A stretch of 30,520 nt of DNA from CAYLZO01 sp964387775. GTDB lineage: Bacteria; Chloroflexota; Anaerolineae; JAAYZQ01. Below the pieces are notes generated by a model. It ran no database searches. It was not told the origin of the DNA and was given only the letters and a program-made list of their open reading frames with translations. Positions 17,206 to 25,265 of this stretch are shown here, in pieces (position 1 is the first letter of the stretch; each line of letters starts with the position of its first letter). The translations under genes were made by a program, and so were the position numbers. The DNA lies in the NCBI GenBank assembly GCA_964387775.1, contig CAYLZO010000031.1:1-30520 (forward strand), in the 5' to 3' direction.

Positions 17206-20200
17206 GTGATAAACAAACCATTCGTCGCCCGCGAACAGGAGCTGGCCCACCTGGAGCACTTCCTCGACCGCGCCCGGGCCGGGCAGGGCCAGGTCTGTTT
17301 CGCCACCGGCGGCGCCGGCAGCGGCAAGACGGCCCTCGTCCGCGAGTTCATCCGCCGCGCCCAGGCGCAGCACGCCGACCTCGTCGCCGCCGTCGGCCAG
17401 AGCGACGCCGAGACCGGCATCGGCGACCCCTACCTGCCCTTCCGCGAGATCCTGGCCCAACTGGCCGGCGACGTGGAGGACCCGGTGGCCAAGGGCACCA
17501 TCACCACCGAAAACGCCACCCGCCTGCGCCAGTTCCTGCGTGTCTCGCTCCGCGCCCTCGTCGAGGTCGGGCCGGACCTCGTCGGCGTCTTTTTGCCCGG
17601 CGCGGGCCTGGCCGCCCAGGTGGGCGCCTTTGCCGCCGAGCGGGCCGGCTGGGTCGAAAAGCTGGAGCGCCTGGTCCACCGCCCGCAGGAACCGGTCGCC
17701 CCGGCCAGCACCGGCCTGGAGCAAAACCACATCTTTGAGCAGTACACCAACGTCCTGCGCACCCTGGCCGCCGAGCGGCCCCTGATCCTCGTGCTCGACG
17801 ACCTGCACTGGGCCGACCTGGCCTCCACCGGCCTGCTCTTCCGCCTGGGACGCCGCATCGGCGACAGCCGCATCCTCATCGTCGGCACCTACCGCCCCGA
17901 CGAGGTGGCCATCGGCCGTCGCTCGCCCACCACGGGCCAGATCGAGCGCCACCCCCTGGAAAAGGTCTTGGCCGAGTTCAAGCGTTATTTCGGTGAGATC
18001 TGGATCGACCTGGCCGACAGCGACCGGGCCGAGGGCCAGCGCTTTGTGGAGGCCCTGCTCGACATCGAGGCTAACAAGCTGAGCAGTGCCTTCCGCCAGG
18101 CCCTCTACCGCCACACGGCCGGCAACCCCCTTTTCACCATCGAGCTGCTGCGCGACATGCAGGAGCGGGGCGACATCGTCCGCGATGAGTGGAGGCGCTG
18201 GGTCGTCGGCCCCTCCCTCGATTGGAGCCGGCTGCCGGCCCGCGTCGAGGGCGTCATTGAGGAGCGCATCGGCCGGCTGGAGCACGAACTGCGCGAGGCG
18301 CTGACCGTGGCCAGCGTCGAAGGCGAGGCCTTCACCGCCGAGGTCGTGGCCCGCCTGCAAGAGGTGGCCGCCCGGGGCCTCATCCGCCGCCTGAGCGGCG
18401 AGCTGGACAAGCGGCACCACCTCATCAGCAGCCAGGGCATCCGGCGGCTCGATTCCGGCCAGCGGCTGTCCCTCTACCAGTTCCAGCACAACCTCTTTCA
18501 GACCTACCTATACGGCCGCCTGGACGAGATCGAGCGCGCCATTTTTCACGAGGACGTGGGGCTGGTTCTGGAGGAGCTTTACGGCGACGAGACGGACGAC
18601 ATCGTGGTCCAACTGGCCTGGCACTTTGTCGAGGCCGGCATCCCCGAGAAGGCGGTCCCCTACCTGCATCGGGCCGGCGAGCAGGCCGCCGCCCACTACG
18701 CCCACGAGGAGGCGGCCGAATACCTCAGCCGCGCCCTCGACCTGGCGCCCTCGTCGGACACGGCCGAGCGTTACGCTCTGCTACGGCTCCGCGAGCAGGT
18801 CCACGATGTGCAGGGCGAGCGCGAAGCGCAGCAGCACGACCTGGCCGCCCTCGAAGCGTTGGCCGAGGCCCTGGACGCCGCCGATCCGCTGCCCGCCAAG
18901 TCCCGCCGGACGGTGGTGGCCCTTCGCCGGGCAACCCACGCCGAGCTCACCGGCGACTACCAAGCCGCCGAGGCCGCCGCCCAACAGGCCATCGAGCTGG
19001 CCCAGGCCGCCGGCGACGTGCCCGGCGAGACCGACGGCTATCTCCACTGGGGCCGGGCGCTCTGGCGGCAGGGCGACTGCGCCGGAGCCGAGCCGCACCT
19101 GGAGCGCGCCCTGCACCTGGCCCGCGAGGCGGACCTGCCCCGCGAGGAAGCGAGCTGCCTGCGCAACCTGGGCGTCGTCTCGGCCCGCTGTGGCGAGTTC
19201 GGCCAGGCCCACGACTATTTCGAGCAGGCGCTGCACGCCTTCCGCGCCGTCGGCGACCGCCGGGGCGAGAGCGCGGCGGTCAACAGCCTGGGGGCCATCT
19301 CCGCCGGGCAGGGGGACTTTGATCAGGCGCGGGATTATTTCGAGCAAGCCCTGGCCGTCTATCGCGAGATCGGCGACCGCTGGGGCGAGGGCGCGGCGCT
19401 GGGCAACCTGGGACAGGTCTGCGCCGACCAGGGCCAGCACGCCGACGCCCGGCGCTACCTGGAGGACGCGCTGCGCCTCTGCCGCGAGATCGAGGATCGC
19501 GAGGGCGAGGGCGCGGCCCTGACCAACCTGGGCGTCGTCTCCAGCGAGCTGGGCGACCACGGTGCGGCCAAGACCTATTTCGAGCAGGCGGTGGCCCTTC
19601 TGCACGAGATCGGCGATCGGCGCGTGGAGGGGTTCGCCCTCGGCGGGCTGGGGCTGGTCCACCTGCGGCTGGGCGATTACGGCCCGGCCGCCGAGTACCT
19701 GGCGCAAGGCATCCGCATCCTGCACGACATCGGCGATCCGCAAGGAGAAGCCCTGGTGCTGAGCTACCGGGGCTTGCTCCTCCACCGGCTGGGCGATAAC
19801 GAGGCCGCCCGCGACACGAGCCGGGAGGCGCTGCGCATCGCTACCGAGACCGGCGACCGGGCGACGCAAGCCTACGCCTTGACCCACCTGGGCCACGCGC
19901 TGGCCGAGTTGGGGGCGACGGAGGAGGCGGCCGACGCCTACCGGCAGGCCGTCGAAATCCGGCTGGCGCTGGACCAGGCGAACCTGGCCACCGAGGCCCA
20001 AGCCGGCCTGGCCCGCCTGGCCCTCGCCGCCGACCGTGTAAGCCAGGCCCAGGCCCATGCCCAGGCCATACTGGACTACCTGGAGACCGGCACCCTCGAC
20101 GGCGTGCTGGAGCCCTTCCGCGTCTTCTGCACCTGCGTGCGGGTGCTGCGCGCCGCCCAGGATCGCCGCGCCGAGGCGCTGCTCAACCAGGCCCACCTGC

Positions 20201-20307
20201 GGCTGCACCGGCAAGCAGCGCGCATCGGCGACGAGGCGCTGAAAAGGACGTTTCTGGCCTCGGAGCACGCTGCGGCACTGCACGAAGTACGACCTCAATA
20301 CGAATGA
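17206..20307 (+). CDS. STAND-type AAA ATPase with TPR array
   Basis: 1033 aa, soluble. The N-terminal AAA_16-like ATPase has Walker A GGAGSGKT (K41) and Walker B LILVLDDLHWAD (D198, D199), followed by winged-helix-like sequence up to about 450. The C-terminal half is a TPR superhelix with at least seven 40-residue repeats of the type FDQARDYFEQALAVYREIGDR-x-GEGAAL-x-NLG (about 660-930). STAND proteins are signal-gated switches, with TPRs sensing a ligand and the ATPase driving oligomerisation. Here no cyclase, kinase, protease or helix-turn-helix effector is fused at either end, so the output must be a separate partner or the ATPase itself. The start is GTG at 17206 with GGAGAGG at 17188-17194. 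It lies 33 nt after paralog A and 49 nt before paralog B. Confidence 0.9.
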   Translation: MINKPFVAREQELAHLEHFLDRARAGQGQVCFATGGAGSGKTALVREFIRRAQAQHADLVAAVGQSDAETGIGDPYLPFREILAQLAGDVEDPVAKGTITTENATRLRQFLRVSLRALVEVGPDLVGVFLPGAGLAAQVGAFAAERAGWVEKLERLVHRPQEPVAPASTGLEQNHIFEQYTNVLRTLAAERPLILVLDDLHWADLASTGLLFRLGRRIGDSRILIVGTYRPDEVAIGRRSPTTGQIERHPLEKVLAEFKRYFGEIWIDLADSDRAEGQRFVEALLDIEANKLSSAFRQALYRHTAGNPLFTIELLRDMQERGDIVRDEWRRWVVGPSLDWSRLPARVEGVIEERIGRLEHELREALTVASVEGEAFTAEVVARLQEVAARGLIRRLSGELDKRHHLISSQGIRRLDSGQRLSLYQFQHNLFQTYLYGRLDEIERAIFHEDVGLVLEELYGDETDDIVVQLAWHFVEAGIPEKAVPYLHRAGEQAAAHYAHEEAAEYLSRALDLAPSSDTAERYALLRLREQVHDVQGEREAQQHDLAALEALAEALDAADPLPAKSRRTVVALRRATHAELTGDYQAAEAAAQQAIELAQAAGDVPGETDGYLHWGRALWRQGDCAGAEPHLERALHLAREADLPREEASCLRNLGVVSARCGEFGQAHDYFEQALHAFRAVGDRRGESAAVNSLGAISAGQGDFDQARDYFEQALAVYREIGDRWGEGAALGNLGQVCADQGQHADARRYLEDALRLCREIEDREGEGAALTNLGVVSSELGDHGAAKTYFEQAVALLHEIGDRRVEGFALGGLGLVHLRLGDYGPAAEYLAQGIRILHDIGDPQGEALVLSYRGLLLHRLGDNEAARDTSREALRIATETGDRATQAYALTHLGHALAELGATEEAADAYRQAVEIRLALDQANLATEAQAGLARLALAADRVSQAQAHAQAILDYLETGTLDGVLEPFRVFCTCVRVLRAAQDRRAEALLNQAHLRLHRQAARIGDEALKRTFLASEHAAALHEVRPQYE

Positions 20308-20315
20308 ACCGTTAG

Positions 20316-20340
20316 GCGCCAAGGCAATCCATCTTGGTGC
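20316..20340 (+). other. Intercistronic stem-loop before paralog B
   Basis: GCGCCAAG (20316-20323) pairs with CTTGGTGC (20333-20340) with one G-U pair and a 9-nt loop, just upstream of the AAAGG ribosome site of the next gene. No T-run follows. It could tune translation or mRNA decay between the two cistrons. Confidence 0.4.
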
Positions 20341-20356
20341 AGAAAGGCAAGAGCTG

Positions 20357-22852
20357 ATGAAGTGGCAACGACTTGTTTTATGGACCATCCTGCTGGCCTT
20401 GGCGGCCACTGTAACCGCCTTACTCTGGGCAGCCGGTTCGGTACGCGCGGCACAACCCGAGCAGGCCCCGACCCTCACCGAGGTCAGCCCCTCGTCCGCC
20501 CCCAACGACCTGGACACGACCCTCACCATCACCGGCACCGGCTTTGCTGCCGTGCCGACCGTCACCCTGGGCGCGACCGTGCTCGACGACGTGGGCTGGA
20601 TCAGCGCCGGGCGGCTGACGGCCACGGTGCCCTGGGGCCTCGACCCCGGCACCTACACCCTGACGGTCGAGAATCCGGGCGGCGAGTCGGGCATGCTGCC
20701 CAACGCCTTTACGGTCACCCAGGGCATCGGCGTGTGGGCCACGGGCGGACCGTACGGTGGCCGGGTGCGACAGGTCGTCGTCCATCCGGTGACGCCCACG
20801 ACGGTCTACGCCGCCGTAGCAGACGTGGGCCTCTTTGCCAGCTTTGACGCGGCCGAGAGCTGGGCGCTGGCCCTGGCCAACGACTGGCCGACGCGCATCG
20901 CCTTTGACGCCCTGGACCCCGACGTCATCTATTATGGCAGCGACAGCAGCCGTGTTGTGCGCAGCCTGGACGGCGGCCAGACCTGGGAGCAGCTCCCCGA
21001 GTTTTTCCATTCCCAGAACGGCTGCTACCGGACCTATCCGGCGCCCCATCCCACGGCCGCCGGTGTCATCTACGTCGGCGTGGGCCAATGCGCAGGCATC
21101 CCCCTCGCGCCCGGGGAGGGCGGCGTCTACTACTCGACCGACTATGGCGATACCTGGGTGACGCGGACCGTGGGCTTGACCGACACCGACCTCGTGGACC
21201 TGGCCTTCCATCCCGGCGATCCGGGCAAGATGGCGGCGACTACCTTCACCGGCAACGTCTTTACCACCGCCGACGGCGCGCTGACCTGGCACTGGGCCGC
21301 CGACCTGGACCGGCAGTTGCGGCGCATCTACTTTGACCCCGGCGGCGCCCACGAAGCCTGGATCGTGCCCCACGCCGAGTACCAGCCGCCGGCGGCCCCC
21401 TACCTGCTCAAGAGCACCGACCCCGGCCTCAGTACCTGGCTCACGGTCGCGGTGACAGACACACTCGATCCCGGCGGGGGGATCTGGTCGATGACGTTTT
21501 TCTCCGACACGATCTGGGCTGCCGGCGAGCGCGGCTACACCAGCGACGACGGGGGGGCCACCTGGACGCCGGTCATGGGCTACGAGGGCTACAATCCGGT
21601 ACAGGTCCAGTCTTTTGCCCTGCCGCCCGGCGACGGGCAGACGATCTACGTCGGGAGCCAGATGCACGGCGTCGTCAAGAGCACCGATGGTGGAGCCACC
21701 TGGCAGGAAATGAACGAAGGGCTGACCGGGCTCCAGATACGCGGCCTGGCCGCGCCTCGCGGCGAGATTGACACGATTTACGTCAACACGTTCGAGCGCG
21801 GCATCCTGCGCAGCGACGACGGCGGGCGGGCGTGGCGGGAGCTCGTCTTTTTCCACGGCGGGTCGCCCAAGGGCCAGGTGCTGGCCGCCGACCCCTTTGC
21901 CTCCGAGCGCGTCTATTTCGCCGATAGCTGTGACGATCAACCCTGCGTGCAGGTCAGCACCGACCGGGGCGCCACCTGGCAGCCCGTGACCATGACCTTG
22001 CCCGTCACCTGGGCCGGCTGGCAAGGCCGGGCGCTGAACGCGGCCCCTCACCCCGGCGTGCCCGGGCGCATCCTGGCCGGCGTCGGCTTTTGCCGCGATA
22101 CCGCCCACTGCAACACCGGCGACGAGCCGAGCGGCGTCTATGCCAGCGACGACTATGGCCAGAGCTGGTCCTACCTGGGACCCAGCCCGGCCATCAGCGA
22201 GGTGCTCATCCTCGCTTACGACGAGATGAATCCCGATCTCGTCTACGCCGGCACGGGGGGCATGGGCCTGTGGCGCTCCACGGACGGTGGCGACTCCTGG
22301 GCGGCTGCCGCCATCCCCGGCGTGCTGCCGCCGGTCCACATCGAATCCATCGCGCCCCATCCAGACCTCACCGACACCGTTTACGTCCGGTTGTACAGTT
22401 ATGCCGCCGGCCCCAATCCCCAGCCCAACCTATTCGTCTCTGACGACGCCGGCGCCACCTGGCAGGAACTGCCGGACGTGGACACCGTGTTTGGCGGAGG
22501 CGGAGGCGTGGGCCTGGTCTTTATGCCACCGGCCCCTGACTCGGCGCCTTACACGCTCTACACCGGTTGCGATCCCGGTTTGTGCCAGAGCGCGGATGGA
22601 GGGCAGACCTGGACGGAGGCAGCGGGCGCACCTCGGCCCAACGTCAGCACCGCCATGATCGCCAACAGCGACGGCCAGCGGTCGCGGCTCTACGTCGGCA
22701 CCTCCGGCGGCATCGCGTCGGCTGTGGGGCAGGCGGCCGTTTCGCGGGAGGAAATCCCCGGTCTGGGCTACATCTTTGGCGGTGGCGTGTACCGCTACAC
22801 GACGACGCCCCCCGAGGGGCACCAGGTGTATCTGCCGCTGGTTGTCAGATAA
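20357..22852 (+). CDS. Secreted IPT/TIG plus Asp-box beta-propeller protein (paralog B)
   Basis: 831 aa. The signal peptide MKWQRLVLWTILLALAATV continues to a likely cleavage after VRA-AQ, followed by an IPT/TIG domain at about 35-125. About eleven Asp-box turns follow (SLDGGQTWEQL, STDYGDTWVTR, SDDGGATWTPV, STDGGATWQEM, SADGGQTWTEA and others). It ends GGGVYRYTT-x9-QVYLPLVVR, the same tail as paralog A. Full-length similarity to A is clear but moderate outside the near-identical IPT block. Its place after the STAND ATPase suggests that all three are made together. The start is ATG at 20357 with a modest AAAGG site. The substrate or ligand is unknown. Confidence 0.85.
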   Translation: MKWQRLVLWTILLALAATVTALLWAAGSVRAAQPEQAPTLTEVSPSSAPNDLDTTLTITGTGFAAVPTVTLGATVLDDVGWISAGRLTATVPWGLDPGTYTLTVENPGGESGMLPNAFTVTQGIGVWATGGPYGGRVRQVVVHPVTPTTVYAAVADVGLFASFDAAESWALALANDWPTRIAFDALDPDVIYYGSDSSRVVRSLDGGQTWEQLPEFFHSQNGCYRTYPAPHPTAAGVIYVGVGQCAGIPLAPGEGGVYYSTDYGDTWVTRTVGLTDTDLVDLAFHPGDPGKMAATTFTGNVFTTADGALTWHWAADLDRQLRRIYFDPGGAHEAWIVPHAEYQPPAAPYLLKSTDPGLSTWLTVAVTDTLDPGGGIWSMTFFSDTIWAAGERGYTSDDGGATWTPVMGYEGYNPVQVQSFALPPGDGQTIYVGSQMHGVVKSTDGGATWQEMNEGLTGLQIRGLAAPRGEIDTIYVNTFERGILRSDDGGRAWRELVFFHGGSPKGQVLAADPFASERVYFADSCDDQPCVQVSTDRGATWQPVTMTLPVTWAGWQGRALNAAPHPGVPGRILAGVGFCRDTAHCNTGDEPSGVYASDDYGQSWSYLGPSPAISEVLILAYDEMNPDLVYAGTGGMGLWRSTDGGDSWAAAAIPGVLPPVHIESIAPHPDLTDTVYVRLYSYAAGPNPQPNLFVSDDAGATWQELPDVDTVFGGGGGVGLVFMPPAPDSAPYTLYTGCDPGLCQSADGGQTWTEAAGAPRPNVSTAMIANSDGQRSRLYVGTSGGIASAVGQAAVSREEIPGLGYIFGGGVYRYTTTPPEGHQVYLPLVVR
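20498..20737 (+). repeat. IPT-domain duplicated block, copy B
   Basis: 240-bp partner of 14884-15123. At protein level only V/I and E/G changes are visible within the block. Confidence 0.85.
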
Positions 22853-22872
22853 GGGGCAGAGAGTCCAACACA

Positions 22873-22923
22873 GACACGAGGCATCCCCGGCGTGCGCACC
22901 GTCGTCGAGGATGTCTCGTTGTC
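22873..22923. other. Inverted repeat between convergent genes
   Basis: The arms at 22873-22886 and 22909-22923 are largely complementary (CGAG and CATCC against GGATG and CTCG, with one mismatch and a bulge). They lie in the 94-nt space between converging paralog B and the minus-strand cluster. It lacks a T-run, so a bidirectional terminator is only possible, not shown. Confidence 0.35.
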
Positions 22924-22946
22924 GAACGGGCTGTGGCCAGGAGCCC

Positions 22947-25265
22947 TCAGCGCTTCAAGCCCTGATCCACGTTGACCCCGTAGCGGGCCAGGATCTCTTC
23001 GACCTCGGACAGCCTGTCGGCCGGGACCACGGCCAGCGCCCGCTCGCCGGCGGGGAAGGGCCTCAACAACGACTTGAGCTTGGGCTGGCGGCGGAGCTCG
23101 GCCAGAGCCCCCCGGTCGCGAAACTCGATCAGCGTCAGGGTCCCGGCCTGGGCGTCGCCATAGTAGCCGCCCCAGGCCTTGATCTGCTCCGGCAGGCCCT
23201 CGGGGAACGTGCCCCGGTGGAGTTTACGCAGGTCGGCCAGGATACGCTCCACCTCGGGTTTGCTGCCGCCCGCCCGCCGCACCGACTCGGGGGTCAGGCG
23301 CCAGCGGCCGTCGTCAGCAGGCTCGGCCACGCGCTCCAGCCGGCCGCGTAGCTGCAGGCCGGGCACGGCGTGCACCGGCTGGATGGTGCCATCGGCCTCG
23401 ACGATGACACTGTCGTCGGCGGCCTCCGGCTCCGCCCCGGAGACGGAAGGCAACAGCCCCCGCGCCAGCAGCCCGTCCACGAGCGGCTTCTGCCCGTCCT
23501 CGCTCAACAGCGCCACCTCGGGGGCCACCCGGCGGACGATCTGCCCGCCGATCCCCTCGTCCGAGAGCAACTCGGTCAGCAGGTCGGCGTCGGCCGCCTG
23601 GAGCAGGTTCACGCCGGAGCGAAAGACGATGCGCTCGTGGTGGGTGCCCCACTCTTGCAGCGAGCGGCGCACGTTCTGCGGCACGTCAGTGCCGGCCGCC
23701 TCTTCCAGGAAGCGCAGGATCTCGCCCACGCCCAGCCCCGCCTGCTGCGCCTCGTAGGCCGACTCCCGCGTCAGGCGGTAAGCAAAGGCCCCCCGGTCGG
23801 CCTGGGCCCGCTCGGCAAAGAGGTCGAGACAGGCCAGCGTGGCGAAACTCACCGGCCCCAGGGCCATTAGCTCAAAATTCGGCTGGACGATCAGCTTGCC
23901 CGTAGCCCGCCGGTCCAGCGAGGCGGCTTGCTCGGTGCCCACCTCGGACAATGCGGTCTCGGCGATGGCGTTCAGGCGAAAGGCCCGTGCTCGCTCGCCG
24001 CTGTAGCCCAGGTCCACGAGGCCGATCTGGTGTAGAAAATCGCGCACCGCCTCCTCGACGAAACGTTGCTCCAGTTGGTCAAACTTGCGGCGCAGTTGCT
24101 GCACCGGGCCGTAGAACGAGGTGCCGACGTGGCTATAGTACCAGCTCCCCCGGAACTCTTGCAACCGGCCCCGATCGGCAAAGAGAAAGCCGACCTCGTA
24201 GACTCGGACCCGCTCCAGCAGGTCCTCGATCTCAAACCAGGCACCGGGCGCCAACGTGCGCAGGACTTCGACGATAGTACTCCGGGCACGTCGATAACGG
24301 GCGCCGTACTCGTCAGCTTCCTTCTGCCACGGTTGCGTCCGCCCCAGGCCGATCCAGGCCTGGAGGCACCCCTGCACCTGGCGGCTCAGGGGCTCTTGCC
24401 AGAAATTGGGGACGTGGAGGGGGTCCTCGTTCACGAGCCGCAACTCGCCCTGGTGCTTGTGAACCAGGCCGAGTTCCTGCAAGAGCCGGCGCAAGAGGTA
24501 GAGCCGGCCCGTCTCATCCTCGCGCCGGGCGTCGTCCAGCAGCGGGTCGGGGGCCAGCAGTGTGGGATTCAGGGCGTTCAGCGAGCGCTTGCCCACCAGG
24601 TCGGTCTTGAGCAAGGGAACCTCGTTGCGACGCACAAAGTCCCAATAGAGGTACAGGTCGCGCAGCAATAGCTCGGGGTCACCGGCTTCGACCCGCTCCG
24701 GCTGCCACTCGGCCATGCCGGGCGGCAGCGGTTCCGGCTCGGGCAGGTGGCGGCGGATCTCTTTGGGCACAAAGACGACACGGGCCGGATCAAACTGGAC
24801 CTTGAGCGGCGTGCCACCGGCGCTGGTTGGGGTCCCTCGGCTAAAGACCAGGCCCTGCAAGGTAAGCCGGGCCACGACGTCTTCAAAAATGTTCGAGTTC
24901 CGGCGCTTGGGATTGGCGACGTAGCCAGCGGGATACACGCGGAACCGGTAGCGGGGCGCGGGACGCTCGGGCGCAGACGTCACCAGATTGGCCCGAGTCA
25001 ACTCCCGCTCAAAGTCCTGGGTCAATGCCTCTCCGCCACGCAGCAAGAGTCGGTCGAGTATCTCTCGCTCGCGATCTTTTAGGCGGGCCAGGGCGGCGGC
25101 CACCCGCTCCTCGGTGAAGAACTCGGCCTCCATCTTGCGGATGACCTGGGCCTTGCGCAGCCGCTTGCCGCTCTCGGTCGTCACGTCCAGGCCGGCGGCC
25201 TCGGCCATCTCCCACAAGGTGTTGGCGTGATAAGATTCCAAGAGCTCTCGAATGTTTTCAGCCAC
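22947..25265 (-). CDS. XPB/Ssl2 N-terminal-like (Helicase_C_3) accessory protein
   Basis: 772 aa, no Walker motifs, no signal or membrane segment. The region at about 457-565 (GKLIVQPNFEL..., FAYRLTRESAYEAQQAGLGVGEILRFLEE..., SLQEWG) is the Helicase_C_3 / XPB-Ssl2 N-terminal type domain. The C-terminus (GTLTLIEFRDRGALAELRR..., LSEVEEILARYGVNV) aligns with the end of the SWIM protein upstream and with the N-terminal part of the XPB-like helicase. The N-terminal half is helical and unrecognised. The GTG start at 25265 overlaps the stop of the SWIM gene by 8 nt, so translation is coupled. It is a likely partner or DNA-binding accessory of the helicase; no enzymatic role can be read from sequence. 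Confidence 0.8.
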   Translation of the reverse strand: MAENIRELLESYHANTLWEMAEAAGLDVTTESGKRLRKAQVIRKMEAEFFTEERVAAALARLKDREREILDRLLLRGGEALTQDFERELTRANLVTSAPERPAPRYRFRVYPAGYVANPKRRNSNIFEDVVARLTLQGLVFSRGTPTSAGGTPLKVQFDPARVVFVPKEIRRHLPEPEPLPPGMAEWQPERVEAGDPELLLRDLYLYWDFVRRNEVPLLKTDLVGKRSLNALNPTLLAPDPLLDDARREDETGRLYLLRRLLQELGLVHKHQGELRLVNEDPLHVPNFWQEPLSRQVQGCLQAWIGLGRTQPWQKEADEYGARYRRARSTIVEVLRTLAPGAWFEIEDLLERVRVYEVGFLFADRGRLQEFRGSWYYSHVGTSFYGPVQQLRRKFDQLEQRFVEEAVRDFLHQIGLVDLGYSGERARAFRLNAIAETALSEVGTEQAASLDRRATGKLIVQPNFELMALGPVSFATLACLDLFAERAQADRGAFAYRLTRESAYEAQQAGLGVGEILRFLEEAAGTDVPQNVRRSLQEWGTHHERIVFRSGVNLLQAADADLLTELLSDEGIGGQIVRRVAPEVALLSEDGQKPLVDGLLARGLLPSVSGAEPEAADDSVIVEADGTIQPVHAVPGLQLRGRLERVAEPADDGRWRLTPESVRRAGGSKPEVERILADLRKLHRGTFPEGLPEQIKAWGGYYGDAQAGTLTLIEFRDRGALAELRRQPKLKSLLRPFPAGERALAVVPADRLSEVEEILARYGVNVDQGLKR

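Noticed and set aside
19200..19930. 120-bp periodic similarity taken as a tandem DNA repeat
   Set aside because: The period equals 40 residues and follows the TPR protein repeat; third-position differences show old divergence.
18781..20652. Open frame of 623 codons on the minus strand opposite the STAND ATPase and paralog B
   Set aside because: It runs across two real genes and their gap, has biased low-complexity composition and no recognisable domain.
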